A program made the position numbers and the translations under genes. Positions 21,093 through 32,210 of a DNA stretch of 64,000 nucleotides are shown in pieces. Under the pieces are notes generated by a model. The model was not told where the DNA came from, searched no databases, and was given only the letters and a program-made list of their open reading frames with translations. The stretch is from Reticulitermes speratus (taxonomy: Eukaryota > Arthropoda > Insecta > Blattodea > Rhinotermitidae): assembly GCA_021186555.1 (NCBI GenBank), contig JAJKFL010000003.1, positions 46,039,908-46,103,907 on the forward strand, read 5' to 3'. The first letter of the stretch is position 1, and every line of letters begins with the position of its first letter.

Positions 21093-23266
21093 CTGAAGGA
21101 GGAAATACAGAATTAGATAACATGCACGAAACAACTGCCGAAACTTGAGTCACAATTTGTGAAAATTTTTATTCATTTATTTAATACAGGGCATACACAA
21201 AAGAATGGTGCGGTATTAATAGTGAACACTATTAAAACCGCACCATTCTTTTGTGTATGCCCTGTGTATACACAAAAGAATGGTGCGGTTTTAATAGTGT
21301 TCACTATTAATACCGCACCATTCTTTTGTGTATGCCCTGTATATACAGACTTATAATTATGCCTATCGTTTTATATTGGCGTGAGGCTTTGCTGTCTCAC
21401 GTTAAGGGAGGAAAACAGGCTGAGGGTGTTCGAGAGGTTTCTGAGGAAGATATTAGGATGATATGATCGTAGTATACCTACACAAGAAATCTTTCATACA
21501 AAATTTCAAGGCTTCAGTCACATCTGTATGGTGAGCCTTGGTTCTACTCGACTTCAGGCAAATAAGAGGTTATGTACTGAAGCGATACGAGTCACAAATA
21601 CGTTGATAATTTCTGGAGCAGATCCTTCGAAAAATTAAAATTTTGTTTAAATTCCTTTACTAGTTTTGGAGATGAAATGTGCGGACAGATGGGTCCACGC
21701 CATTTTACCTCCATGCTTTTATGTGTTTTATAAAACAAGAAAGGCAATGTACGCATAACGTATCGTTGTGGAGCATTTGCGTGACCATTGCTGCCGCGGG
21801 AATGTCGTCGACATTGTACGTATATTTCTCGTCAGAGCCTCATTTGAGTACTGATGATTTTGAAGGCTTCAATTATTATTATCACCACTTATGGAAACAT
21901 ACGTACGTTTTACTTTCGTTTTGTTGACCTACATGTGGGCCGTGATAGCGTAGTAGCCACGGGCTGGACGGTCCGGGGATCGAATTCCGGTGAGGGGGGG
22001 CGAGATTTTCCACACCCATCGAGACCGGGCCTGGGGCCCTCCCAGCCTACTGTAAAATAGGTACCGGGTCTATTTCCCGGGGGCAAAGCGGCCGAGGCGT
22101 GGCATTAACCACCCACCCCATCTGGCGCCAAGATTAAAGGAAGATTAGAGCTATACCACTACTCCTCCTTTGGCCCTTTATGGCCTGTTATAGGGTGAAT
22201 TTTACCTTTAATTTTTACCATGTATCTGTCAACAATACAGAGAACAATGACACTAAAATGCAACAATGTGCTGTCTTTAGTACTGCTGTTCGGCTAGATG
22301 TGTCGTTGTCAACCACATAAACGTTAAATGTGTCGCCATGGTAACGCAGCAATGCTTTCCCTTTAAGACTGTTGTTTTCTGTGCTGTTGAGCTAATTGTG
22401 TCTCTGTCAACAATATGACACCTCACTTAGGTCTTCGTGCAAACTGCCCCATATTTTTTCCCCCCGATTTTAACCTAATTTGGATTTTCTCGACAGATGT
22501 AAACGAAAGTCTCCAATATCAAATTTCATAAAAATTCGTCCAGTGGGGGGGGGGGGGGGCCGAGGTGACACATGCGGACGGACGGACATGACGAAGATAA
22601 TAGGCGCCGTTCGCCACTTATGCGAAAATGCCTAAAATTGGGTACTGTAATTAAAACGCGGCAGGGCTTTGCGTAGAATATTACACTGTGACGACGCAAA
22701 CAAGCTCCATGGATAGTGGGAATGTAACGGTGGAGGCCTCCTCCTTTCTGCCTAATGATGCATTGCACTGCAGCCCCCTCCGGCCTATGTCAGCCAACCC
22801 AAAGCCCTTGTAGATGGCGAAAGTTGCAACGTGACTGAAGTTCTTATGAATATAATGGATGAAAGCGGGCTCTTGTGAATGCGGTAATGAACCTTCGGGT
22901 TCCATAAAACGCGGGGAATTTCTTGACCTGTTAGCTTCTCAAGAAGGACTCTGCTCCATGGAGTTAGTTAGTTATAATGGATGAAACACTAGGGAGGAAT
23001 ATAAGGAATTACGCTGGAGGGGAACTCGAAATAAATCGAGGGATATGTGGAGGGGGTTGAGACCTGAGATTGCTTTCTGTGGCCTCCGTATAGATATCGG
23101 TACTAAGGAGGCAAGGATACGTACCCAGGACACAGCAGTGGTTTTCGCTGCATTCGCTGGAGTCCACACATCCAACGAAGGAGGGTCGTCGAGTAGTGTG
23201 GAGGAGGTCGACTGAAGTAACAGTCAGAAATAGTAAGACTCCTGCTGACACCTTAAATTGATCCAT
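20860..23266 (-). CDS. astakine/prokineticin-like secreted cytokine, copy 1
   Basis: Two coding exons, 23266-23125 and 21092-20860, are separated by a 2.0-kb GT-AG intron (phase 1, Gly codon) to give about 124 residues. The ATG at 23266 follows a strong acceptor (CTGCAG at 23277-23272), so a 5' untranslated exon is likely. It opens the leader MDQFKVSAGVLLFLTVTSVD. The cysteine framework is GCVDSSECSENHCCVLG, then QCLNFGEIGDSC, VMCVCASDLEC and STCQ: ten cysteines in prokineticin order. Residues of the type VTLTNVYFVMC are close to the VDLTNVYYVVC of copy 2, so the two are paralogues. The intron carries a SINE, a 5'-truncated LINE, a poly-G repeat and a remarkable MITE palindrome just upstream of the acceptor. 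The haematopoietic cytokine role is inferred from the family. Confidence 0.85.
21187..21339. mobile_element. nested palindrome: two MITE hairpins joined
   Basis: A 78-bp hairpin (21187-21264) begins CAGGGCATACAC and ends with its complement, with a short AT-rich centre. A second copy lacking its first few bases follows directly, in reverse orientation, so that the whole 153 bp is itself a near-perfect palindrome. TA dinucleotides flank it, as for Tc1/mariner-type MITEs. It lies about 95 bp upstream of the exon 2 acceptor of astakine-like copy 1. The 65-residue frame across it is an artefact of the repeat. Confidence 0.85.
21937..22220 (+). mobile_element. SINE family A, uninterrupted copy
   Basis: The tRNA-like head is GGGCCGTGATAGCGTAGTAG with CGGGCTGGACGGTCCGGGGA, followed by the family A body and a decayed TTTACC tail. 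This copy serves as the reference for the split copy at 10655-11152. Confidence 0.85.
22435..22680. repeat. dispersed repeat with poly-G and GGACGGACGGAC block
   Basis: TTTTCTCGACAGATGTAAAC, a G-run at about 22546-22558, then CGGACGGACGGACATGACG. This composition is typical of transposon non-coding ends rather than genes. The minus-strand 80-residue frame is spurious. Confidence 0.4.
22865..22972 (+). mobile_element. strongly 5'-truncated LINE with 14-bp target duplication
   Basis: This 108-bp plus-strand copy of the LINE 3' end (GGTTCCATAAAACGCGGGGA ... CTCCATGGAGTTAGTTAGT) is flanked by TATAATGGATGAAA on both sides (22851-22864 and 22973-22986). It is inserted in the intron of astakine-like copy 1 and belongs to the same LINE family as 85-870 and 12915-13184. 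Confidence 0.9.
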
Positions 23267-23271
23267 TCTAC
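23125..23271 (-). CDS. astakine-like copy 1, first coding exon
   Basis: An acceptor CTGCAG is at 23277-23272, the ATG at 23266 and the donor GTACGTAT from 23124. It encodes the signal peptide and cysteines 1-4. The five bases before the ATG are untranslated. Confidence 0.8.
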
Positions 23272-23774
23272 CTGCAGAATAAAACATGTGCTTGTTACAA
23301 CGTATCCGTTCAAAACGGGACGTATGGTCAGCCTAACCATGACTAAACTAATACCCAATGTAGGGATTTTAAAGACGCGACCAAAATGTGATGTAAATCA
23401 GGATTCATAAAGGAAATTTATTCTCATCCCTGAGAATGAGCCAGAAAAGAGGTAACGGGGAATTCCCAAGTCGTGATGCCATGTGAGATTACTCGAGAGT
23501 TCAGCTGCGTGCTCAAGGTCGTTATGAATATGTGGATGTCCGACATAGAATACGTAAAAGGCAGTGCAGCAGAGTGCTGTGTGTCGCAATTCATAATTAC
23601 GACGTTCAGCTGGTATCTGTATTATTGCACGTGGCGCCTGTTGACCGACGCAATACGACTTCAAGTACTGCGCCTTCACATATCTATAGCTATATTTTCA
23701 AAATTATGTACAAGTTTTAAAATATTTTACTGAATGGACATTAATACATATTTAAGGAATTTGTGTTCATGGAT

Positions 23775-23955
23775 TATGGTCTTCTGAAATGTGACGCCGT
23801 GTAGTTTTTTTTAGATAGGTTCAAAAGTTTCGATTTAACCTGCTGCCTATTGCCTCTTCAAGGTCGAATATCTGGTCTACCCTGAAGAAGACTGCAGGTT
23901 TCTCCCAAATATCAGCAAGTATCTACCAAAATACACGGCGTCACATAGATGAAGA
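23775..23955. mobile_element. MITE with GGTCTTCTG / TGTGACGCCGTG ends
   Basis: The left end GGTCTTCTGAAATGTGACGC and the right end, which includes CACGGCGTCACAT, form imperfect inverted repeats. Related elements or halves occur at 34950-35065, 36180-36300, 46354-46527 and 53636-53779. Confidence 0.65.
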
Positions 23956-24346
23956 GCGTTATCTTGATATTCACCACCGCTACAACCATAATTCTCACAC
24001 ATAAATTATTTTAACGGAATTCAAAGTAATCAGTGTGAAATTTACCACAACTACATTTATTGTCGAGGTCCTTAATGCATGGAGTCTTACCTTCATTTCC
24101 TTTAAGCCTACTGCTAGGGTACACTAATAATTTTATTTTCTGTCGAATCGAAAGAATTTATATTTCTTCTGAAAGCTGACGTTTAAGGACGATGCAAGGT
24201 CATGTCTGGAGTAGCGTCATTTTTCTTCTTCAACAACCAGCTTCTTGATGCGACAAAAGACTCGGTACACTTCCTACACAGTGAATAAAACTTCGAATAT
24301 AACCGGCCTGATTTCCGCAGAATGTAATCGCAGAAGTAGATTTTGG

Positions 24347-24437
24347 TAATTAATGTTTTAACACCAACTAAATGCACTTTTATTTAAAAAAAATAAAAAA
24401 ATAAAAGTGAATTTAGTTGGTGTTAAAACATTAATTA
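24347..24437. mobile_element. foldback element
   Basis: Nearly perfect arms of about 39 bp (24347-24386 and 24399-24437), with the core TGTTTTAACACCAACT on one side and its complement on the other, are separated by a short A/T spacer. Confidence 0.8.
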
Positions 24438-25725
24438 GTAAAAAATGCACGGTGACCGCAGAATAAAAATAGATTTTCGTAGTTTATCTAGTAACGTTTC
24501 AAGAAATACCGAAGTAGTTTGGCAACATTAAGCATAATTTTGGTCATACAGTAGGCAACAGTCGTAATTAAAGTTTTCTGCGCCTAGTACAAGCTACTGA
24601 ACTGCCCCTCCCACCCTCGCCCGAAGAAAACTTACAATTTTTTTCACTCAATTTTATTCATTGCACAGGTTAACTGAAAATATAAAGCCTATGGATATTG
24701 CCAATATGTGACAGTGAAGATATTAATGGAATAATAAAATGCATTTATGTTTCATGTATTTAAAGTTTCTATTTTTTAAAATTTTGTATACCTAATTTTA
24801 CTGCGCCTTGGAAGACTACACTTGCGCTATCCCTGTTACGGCTCTGATTTTAGGCCCTACAAGGAAAGGTTAATCGAGTCGTAATATATATATATATATA
24901 TGGACGTTTGATCAACTGTACTGGATATTGTCGAAGAGAGGAGAACTACGTAGTGGAAGGACATGAGATGGTGCGATCCCGGAATTCACCAAAGCAAGAC
25001 TGAGAAAAACCAAGAGAAATATTGTCGGGAGGGACTGTTCTGTAGCCGAAATTCAAAATGCAAATTACAAGTGCTATTCCTGATCTAACCTACATTTACA
25101 TTATATGTGGAACTGAAAGTCATGGGGACCCAGTGGCAGGGAAATCTGAGGCATTCGCAAAGTACTCACTCCAGCAGGTCTATTCGTCACGAAAAGAGTA
25201 ACAAATTCTCAGATCTCGAAATCTGGCCACATACGGTTAAGTAACGGATAAAATACCAACCAACAAATCGGTCGTGTGAGTAGCGCAAAACTTAACAAAA
25301 GTCTTTATTGACTGAGAAACTTATGTGGAAAGAAATCCCTTTCAGTAAACACCCGGTCTGGTCTGGTCTTGTACGAGTTGCCTTGAAGGACTGCGGTAAT
25401 TTGTGGCAGCAGCAGAATGAATCATTTGTGAGTTGGCGTGTGGACTCACTGAGCGTTAAAGCAATTTATCTACAGGTTTAAAAAAACCTTCAAACTAATT
25501 CTCAGTTCCATGTAGTAAAATGGCAATTCCGTCTTAATCTGACATCCAGAATGATTTCCTGCAAATGTCAACTAATGGAACTTTCTTTAATAATTACGAA
25601 ATAAAATGTCGATAAATTAAATTTCCAGCACCACACAGACAAGACAACGTGTCACCTGTAGGCCTGTACTGGAAGGATAACTAAGTCACACATATGTTGT
25701 AAAATGAATACAAAACAAAGATAGC
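24438..25725. other. gene-free stretch
   Basis: A (TA)n run lies at 24884-24901. Otherwise this is AT-rich sequence with no supportable gene. Confidence 0.4.
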
Positions 25726-25726
25726 C

Positions 25727-25860
25727 TGAACATTGGGTTCGGGTGGGAAACACTTGCTTTTCGTACTTTCGAGGTGCCGGGTTCAAATCTCCGGCAGAAA
25801 ACCTGCTTTACTGACTTGAGCACAAAGGTCATTCAAATGAAAGGCGGAAAAATTGTATAG
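25727..25860 (+). mobile_element. tRNA-like SINE fragment
   Basis: GAGGTGCCGGGTTCAAATCT looks like a Pol III B-box region, and its downstream body is unlike families A-C. Short and decayed. Confidence 0.35.
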
Positions 25861-25994
25861 CAGAGTAAAATTCGCGTTTTTTTCACTCGCCCCAGGCACA
25901 TTCAGGGATAGTATTTTAATTTAGGGCACAAGCGCTTCATTCTACATTCTTTCCAATTCATTATTCACTAATTATCCCTTGCAGTATTTTTTTC

Positions 25995-26130
25995 AATGGC
26001 TCGACAGCCCCTTGGGGGCCTAGGCCGCCTCATGTTTTCGAGGCTTCACGATCACACTCAGACACACCACACTCGGTAGGACTCCTCTGGACGAGTGATC
26101 AGCCCGTCGCAGACACCTCTACCTCCCTTG
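25995..26130 (-). mobile_element. SINE family C, 3' fragment
   Basis: It is the reverse complement of the 3' half of the family C copy at 55679-55950: GGCTCGACAGCCCCTTGGGG, then GAGGCTTCACGATCACACT, then the TAGGACTCCTCTGGA block. Confidence 0.75.
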
Positions 26131-26364
26131 CAGTATATAAAAAGTAGTAGTAATATTCAGGGGTGTACAAATTCCGGCCGCCAGGTCGCCCGGGAGACCA
26201 AATTTTATACAGTGGCGCCTAAACTTTGTGGTTCGTCAGTATGGAAGTTGCTTCATGTCAGGCTTCTAGCGCCTGCAATTTTGAGGTGACCCCTAGATTT
26301 TTGGAAAAATTTGCGGAATCCTGGTAACAATAGTGCTAATGCAATAATAGTAATCATAAATGCG

Positions 26365-26560
26365 ATTTCCGGCCGGATCAGAAACCTTTTTCCTTCTCTC
26401 AAGTGTCCAAGCTGAATCCATGGAACACGCAGTCTCCGATTCAATGAATTCCGGGGGCTTTCTTCCCGGGGATAGAGTGGCCGGAGCGTGAAGCTTATCA
26501 CTAGCATTCCTGCATTGCCGGGCTTAGAATGCGTGGTGCTCCCCCGTAAGCTTTCGTGTG
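26365..26560. mobile_element. SINE-like fragment
   Basis: A GGCTTTCTTCCCGGGGATAG / GTGGCCGGAGCGTGAAGCTT segment resembles the centre of family A. The ends cannot be defined. Confidence 0.4.
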
Positions 26561-26589
26561 TTCAATTAAGCATAAGGACTGCGTAATAT

Positions 26590-27515
26590 TTTTAATAATA
26601 ATAATAATAATACTTTAAATGTCTGACAAAGCCAGCCTCGTCTCTCACATAAGGTCTGCACTCTCATACGGATGTGGAGGTAGCCGACATGATAAATGCA
26701 CATATTAATTGGTGTTATTCTTTTCTAGTTTCTGTCCTCAAATTATGTTGGGCAAACGTACTACAATTCGGCCGAGAGGTCCCGCCCCTCGCCCAGAAGT
26801 GGATTAATAACGATCTCGTATTGCAAGCGAAGTGAATGTGTTTTGTTATCATGGACACCGTTTCACAATTTTCACATACAGTAAATGTTCCCATATTTAT
26901 CATGCTCGTAGCACGTATTTACTACATGACGCCTTCTTCGATAACTGAACACCTCTAATCCTCCCTCCCTCACTCACTCACTCACTCACTCACACACTCA
27001 CACTCTGCATGTATTTCAGTAAGCACGGCTTGGTCCACTATTGCACTTACCTGCCTGCCAGTTGCCCGCAATCTGTGCGCACAGCTTCTCTGTGGAGTGC
27101 AGCTTATAAACAAAACACAAGCGTTGCTCGTCTTGTGTCAGATCGGCGCTAGGGGGTCAGGGTCATCGTGTGACGTCACCACGAGACATGGCATGACGTC
27201 AGGATTGAAGTTCCGGCCGTAGTTATGACATTTCCCGGGTTGTGATTGATGGCAGGAGACAGAAAACAAAGTGGGAGATGCACGAATAGTCCACCAATAC
27301 TGGTGCGCTTGTTTTTTTTTGTTTAATTACTTCCACAACAGTAAGACCTACGAAGAAGGCGTATTGGGCATAAAGTGATTCATTTTTCGTTACTTCCGTT
27401 CCGAACATTTTTTTCACTCTGATAAATAAATATTTAACGCGTTACGTGTAGATTGCAAGTCGGTATAATTCATAAGACTACAAACACAACTACATATATT
27501 GTATGATAATATCTT
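26590..27515. other. gene-free stretch with simple repeats
   Basis: An (AAT)n run lies near 26594-26612, and an (ACTC)n/(CTCA)n run at about 26966-27003. No gene is supported. Confidence 0.4.
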
Positions 27516-27522
27516 GTTAATG

Positions 27523-27815
27523 GGGCACGCGGTGGCGCAGTTGATTGAGGCACTGCGCTACAAGCCGGAACGTCGCGGGTTCGATTCCCGATGGTGTCAT
27601 TGGAATTTTTCATTGACATAATCGTTTCAGTCGCACTATGGCCCTGGGGTCGACTTAGCCTCTAACAGAAATGAGTACCAGGAATATTTCCTGGGGGGGG
27701 GGGGTAAAGGCGGCCGGTGCGTAGGACTTACCACCTTCATGTGCCGATTGTCAACCTCCTGGAACCCTAAGGGTCTGTCCAGGCGTGTACTGGGATTGCT
27801 TTACCTTTACATCTT
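27523..27815 (+). mobile_element. tRNA-derived SINE
   Basis: The head GGCACGCGGTGGCGCAGTTG (A-box region) and GCGGGTTCGATTCCCGATGG (B-box) are followed by a family A-like body with a G-run at 27692-27702 and a TTTACC-type tail at 27808. Confidence 0.8.
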
Positions 27816-28357
27816 GTGAATAAGCTACATATTTCGTTCCAGGAAGGCCATTATCAGGCTTTATACAAGTGTTGGGCCGAAACATGTTGCATATTAACAA
27901 GATATTTTTATACAATCAGTATAATTGTGTTAGACGGTGATTTTATTAAATAATTATTTTAATAGACAAAGGCCGTCTTTCATTAAAATAGCATGTAGGT
28001 TTTACGTAATATGCCCTATTTTGTTTTTCGAGTTTGTCTTACGAAACGTCAAATTGGTGTGGATGTAAATGTCAGTGTTACTCAAGTAAATTGTAGTAGT
28101 TAGTATATGAACTGGTAGGGCTAACAGTAAGAAACTGGTCATGTTGCTGACGTGGTGTGTATACTTGAATGCGTTCTGTATAATTCTTAACCGTAAACAG
28201 CGATTATTTCCCTTACACCACTTCCCGACTGGTCTTTCTAGTGGGAGCACGCCGTGATTTTGATGAGGCAAGTGATGTACGTTCGTATGTAATGTACATT
28301 AGTCTTCAACAGTCTATCAAGTTTTTCAGGCGTTTTCTTCGGTCCTAGATTAAGTAC

Positions 28358-28632
28358 TGAATGGGGCCGTGCCATGGCTCAGATGGGTAGTCGCCGGCCC
28401 TCACCGTGGAGGCCCGGGTTCGTCCATGTGGGATTTATGGTGGAAAAAGTGGCACGGGGACAGGTTTTCCTCCGAGTACTTCGGTTTTCCTCTGTCAATT
28501 TCATTCCACCGGTGCTCCATTACTTGGAAAAACGAAAAAAAACTAATCACCTTCATCACAAGGTTGCAGAATAAGCCTGAAGGCTGCAGTGCGTCCGTAG
28601 CATCTGCTGCGGGGCCCTTCACAAAAAAAAAA
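28358..28632 (+). mobile_element. SINE family B, near complete
   Basis: The head GGGGCCGTGCCATGGCTCAG is followed by GGTTTTCCTCCGAGTACTTC, a C-rich centre and the 3' segment GCGTCCGTAGCATCTGCTGC, ending in an A-rich tail. The three overlapping frames here are repeat-derived. Confidence 0.8.
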
Positions 28633-30105
28633 ATACTGAATTAGAACACAAATTCCTCGTTGCACTGCAAGCTTCTAATGCGGTCCTCCAAACATTAACT
28701 TTAAAATTTTCAACCAACCGCAGTCCTCACAAAAGTTATAATGCAGCCGTACAAATAAAAATTTCTAAAAATTTGGCTCAAACGCAGGAACGTTTCCTCT
28801 GCAGAACACTCAAAGTACTTTGCGTCCCATCACCTTACCTTCTTCACTTCCTAACACTGTACCTTACGTTTAGACTACCTTCACCAGAAGGACGAGTAGT
28901 TACGGCCGTGGAATTTTCAGATCCTGAAAATTTTATCTTCCCCTCCCCCCGTGATAAATGTAGTGTCTGTCACTACTATTTTCTCTTTCTTTCTTTTCTT
29001 TTTCGAATTTAAAGGGTTAATTTTTTACACTATTTTATAACAGCACTGTCATTATTATTTCTTCTCCTTATTAATTCTTCCCTTCTTTACCTCACTCCTC
29101 TTTCCCGTCTTCTACTTTTCTCTGCCTTTTAGATGCATTCGCAATGTACATACGCAATAATGCGCCTGCCAGGTTACCATTTTCACTGCCGGCATGTAAC
29201 AACTTGATAACTCTTTATATAGAATTTGATACTGGAAGGTTTTGTTAAAATCTGTTCAAACGTTATCAGTCTGATAATGGAAGTGCAAAAAATTGAGTTT
29301 TTTTAAGAATATAAAACGATATTGTGGTCTCGTAAAGTCGATAGGCCTATTCCTTTTCTTGTGTGACAGCAGTAACTGAACAAGTGTTGGTGTTATGGTT
29401 GTGAGAGTTCGTGTTAAGACACGAACAAACCATTTGTATGTGTACTGAGGCGTCACTTACATTTTACCTTTCTAGTTTAATGACGGCGCAAAAAAGACGA
29501 CGTTTTGTCTACCAAATTCAATGTAGTCAGGACAGCGGAAGTCATTCGCATAATTGGACAGTTGATTAAGGTAATTTTATAATTATGATTAAGTGTAATT
29601 ATTTCGGAAGTCTTACCATAAAGACTGAGACTTGTACAGCAAAATGTTCACAGATTAATGTTATAAAAAGAATTCCCAGGAAGAATCTACGAAATGCGGG
29701 ACTGTATATTCTCACTGTCCGGGAGATACTCAGGATCCCTCGGACAGTGACGGCGAGTAGTACATTTGTGCACCGGATTCAACACTTCGTAAATAACGTG
29801 AGAAATCAACGTGTTTAACCATCTGTCCAGAACAAGAAATTGAAACTCACTCGTGTAAGAGCTACAAACCTAAACAACACCAACAAGGCGACGATCCATG
29901 GACCCCAAACGGCATATTCTTTTACTACATCGAAATACAACAGCATAGCTTAGGAATCCTCTTTTAACCATCTTTAATAAATTTAACTTTTATCACAACA
30001 AATCGGACACAGCAACATATATTCGTTGTTAAGGTAAAATAGAAAACTCAATTATTGGTATCTTTTAACATATTTGTATACAGCTCCTTTTATGAATTTT
30101 ATACT
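28633..30105. other. gene-free stretch
   Basis: AT-rich, with no coding or structural signal I can support. Confidence 0.4.
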
Positions 30106-30110
30106 ATTAG

Positions 30111-30146
30111 CCTGAAGATGACCATTTTGGGTCGAAACATGTTGCC
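30111..30146 (+). repeat. hammerhead-like motif, subfamily with ATGTTGC
   Basis: CCTGAAGA, a GACC...GGTC hairpin and GAAACATGTTGCC occur in hammerhead order (CUGANGA is satisfied with N=A). Stem I is at most two pairs, so activity is doubtful. Confidence 0.35.
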
Positions 30147-30167
30147 AGAATAAAGTATATAATATGC

Positions 30168-30475
30168 ACTAGAGTTGCCGGCACGAAAATTGTCCCATCA
30201 AGGTCAAGCGGCTGACTCTCACCCGCTCTCCCCACCGCCCTGCGTTGTTGCCAGTTCTTCCACCGAAGCCCAGCTTCCCGTTTAGTTGCAACAATAATTC
30301 AGAGAAATAAGCATTCAAAAAAGTTAACACATAACGCTGCAGTCGTTGTTTGTGTGAAAGTTCAACTTCCAGATTGACTACTGGATTATAGCCCGAAAAA
30401 CTGCAGTAGACGTGGCAACAATGCGTTCATAGGCAGTGACCTTGACGGGACTACTTTCGTGCCCGCTACTTTAGT
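30168..30475. mobile_element. MITE with ~39-bp inverted ends
   Basis: The left end ACTAGAGTTGCCGGCACG and the right end (complement of ACTAAAGTAGCGGGCACG) form imperfect inverted repeats of about 39 bp around a 230-bp GC-richer core. No transposase frame. Confidence 0.7.
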
Positions 30476-31325
30476 TGTGTTTGACGGCAATTAAATCCTT
30501 CAAGATTCACTTTTGCTGGACACGAGGCTGTAATGTTAGCCTAAAGCACTCTTATAGTTCCAGTTTATTACTGCATGGAATCCTTACGTGACACAGTTTA
30601 CAAATTATGCCACAGTTTATGTTTAAACATTTTATTATGTTCTTTGGTTCAGAACAGTCAATACGAACTCTCATGAGTGTTGGCAGTAATCACGGGTTCC
30701 TTAACCCCCAATTTCCCATCAGGTCGTGGCTATGATAGTAGAGGTGTTTTTTAATAACTTAACTTCCGGCCCCGCTCTGACGGCTGGCGAGAAATTTTAT
30801 TCAGTGTTTTATTTAACGGCGTTATCAATTGCTGTGTTTATATAGCGTCGATGACAGACGAATTAAATATTGTTACGATGTATTGGCAGAATGATACTGA
30901 CAGTGCAAAACTGAAATACTCGCAAAAGAAGCTCCCCACGGTGACTTGTCACTATAGAAATTATAAATGAAAGCATAGACGAATTACTCCAGATAAGAAC
31001 ATAGTACTTGTTCTCAAATAGGATAAGATTATTTTCTGTACTTATGAAGTAACGCTATCTTATCTCCAGGAAGTGGGACATGTCAACAGTTATTGCGTTT
31101 TGCAGTATTAAGATTACGTATTTAAACGTGATTATTAGAGAAGTTTTGGATTTATTGCTAGACACGAGCAGAATCATGCGTGGTACTCTCTCTGGTGCAG
31201 ACGTGATGCATACTTCTCATATATATATTCTATTAATTTGCATCTTCATACCCGTTTGCTGCCTAAAATAATGCATGAAAACATTCTTTCCGAGACTCAT
31301 CCTTTTTAAAGGTCAAATTGTTCAT
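30476..31325. other. gene-free stretch
   Basis: No gene or named repeat identified. Confidence 0.4.
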
Positions 31326-31329
31326 AAGG

Positions 31330-31575
31330 TATTTAAACACTTATGGGGGATTGGAGATTTAGCTCCAGGCATTCTTAATTTAGCTTTACAACCTGGCAGC
31401 ATTACCACTGGGGGAGAGCCAAGGTAGCTGCTGAGTAGGAGGCCGGGTGTGCCCCAGAACCCGTGTAGACACTTTGGAGGAAAACCTATTACCCTTGCCG
31501 GACATCGACCCACGCTTCCTCTGTCGCACAGCCTGTAACTTAGTCACTATACTGCCTACGGTATCCCGACTCTCT
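31330..31575 (-). mobile_element. SINE (family A-like), antisense
   Basis: Minus strand: a tRNA-like head near 31575-31500 (GCGTGGGTCGATGTCCGGCA), then TCTGGGGCACACCCGGCCTC, matching the family A centre, with a divergent 3' part. Confidence 0.6.
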
Positions 31576-31888
31576 TTAAGAGCAAAGGCTTCTAATAATT
31601 ATAGCAAGTGATTTAACTGTATTAACACTGTTAATAAGAGAATATTAGTGACAGATGGAGCAAGACGGTTCAAGCTGCAAAGCTTGTGATTTGTATACGG
31701 GACTTCTTCAAATTGTACTTTCTTCTTTCATCCAGCTTTTACCCATACCTTAGTTTCTTTAAATTTTCTACGTTTTTATTCTTCGTTTTGTCCAGTCCTT
31801 TTATTTTTTCTCCCTAAATCCTCATTTTCTTCATTTTTTTCTATTTCCATTTTCCTCCTTTCAGCTTTCTTTTTTCGTGGTGAAACAA

Positions 31889-32074
31889 CTGAAATTACAG
31901 TCACATTTAATCAAACTGTTGAACTGGTCACTTTTCTTTTTTTTCAATTTTTTAACCAACGAATGCACTTTTTATTTTCGTAATTTTCTGTTCAATTCAC
32001 CCCACATATGTTTCGGCCGTGACTCGGCCATCATCAGGGGCACATTGATTAGTACACTTCACTGTTCACTGTCC
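31889..32074 (-). mobile_element. left inverted copy of a hammerhead-like element, with one minisatellite unit
   Basis: This is the reverse complement of 33731-33880: GGACAGTGAACAGTGAA, the hammerhead-like core (31998-32040), then the terminus GTGCATTCGTTGGT (31955-31968). One 27-bp unit of the 33903-34120 minisatellite lies outside the terminus at about 31900-31930. Confidence 0.75.
31998..32040 (-). ncRNA. hammerhead ribozyme-like motif, cleavage triplet altered
   Basis: GCCCCTGATGA, a perfect GGCCG/CGGCC stem II, GAAAC and a short stem III are present. The triplet reads GTG rather than GTA, and a G at the cleavage position is expected to block cleavage. Confidence 0.5.
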
Positions 32075-32210
32075 GTTTGGCACTATCACATAACCGTTAC
32101 ACCGTTCAAGGCTACTATTCACATTGAGAATCACCAGTATATAACATTTCTTCAAGTTGCTTCTTGAAATGTCTTGGTGTATATAGTATTTGTCTTGTGT
32201 TTGAAGTATA

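Noticed and set aside
23860-23915. another hammerhead-like motif (CCCTGAAGAAG)
   Set aside because: There is no GAAAC or closing helix in the right place.
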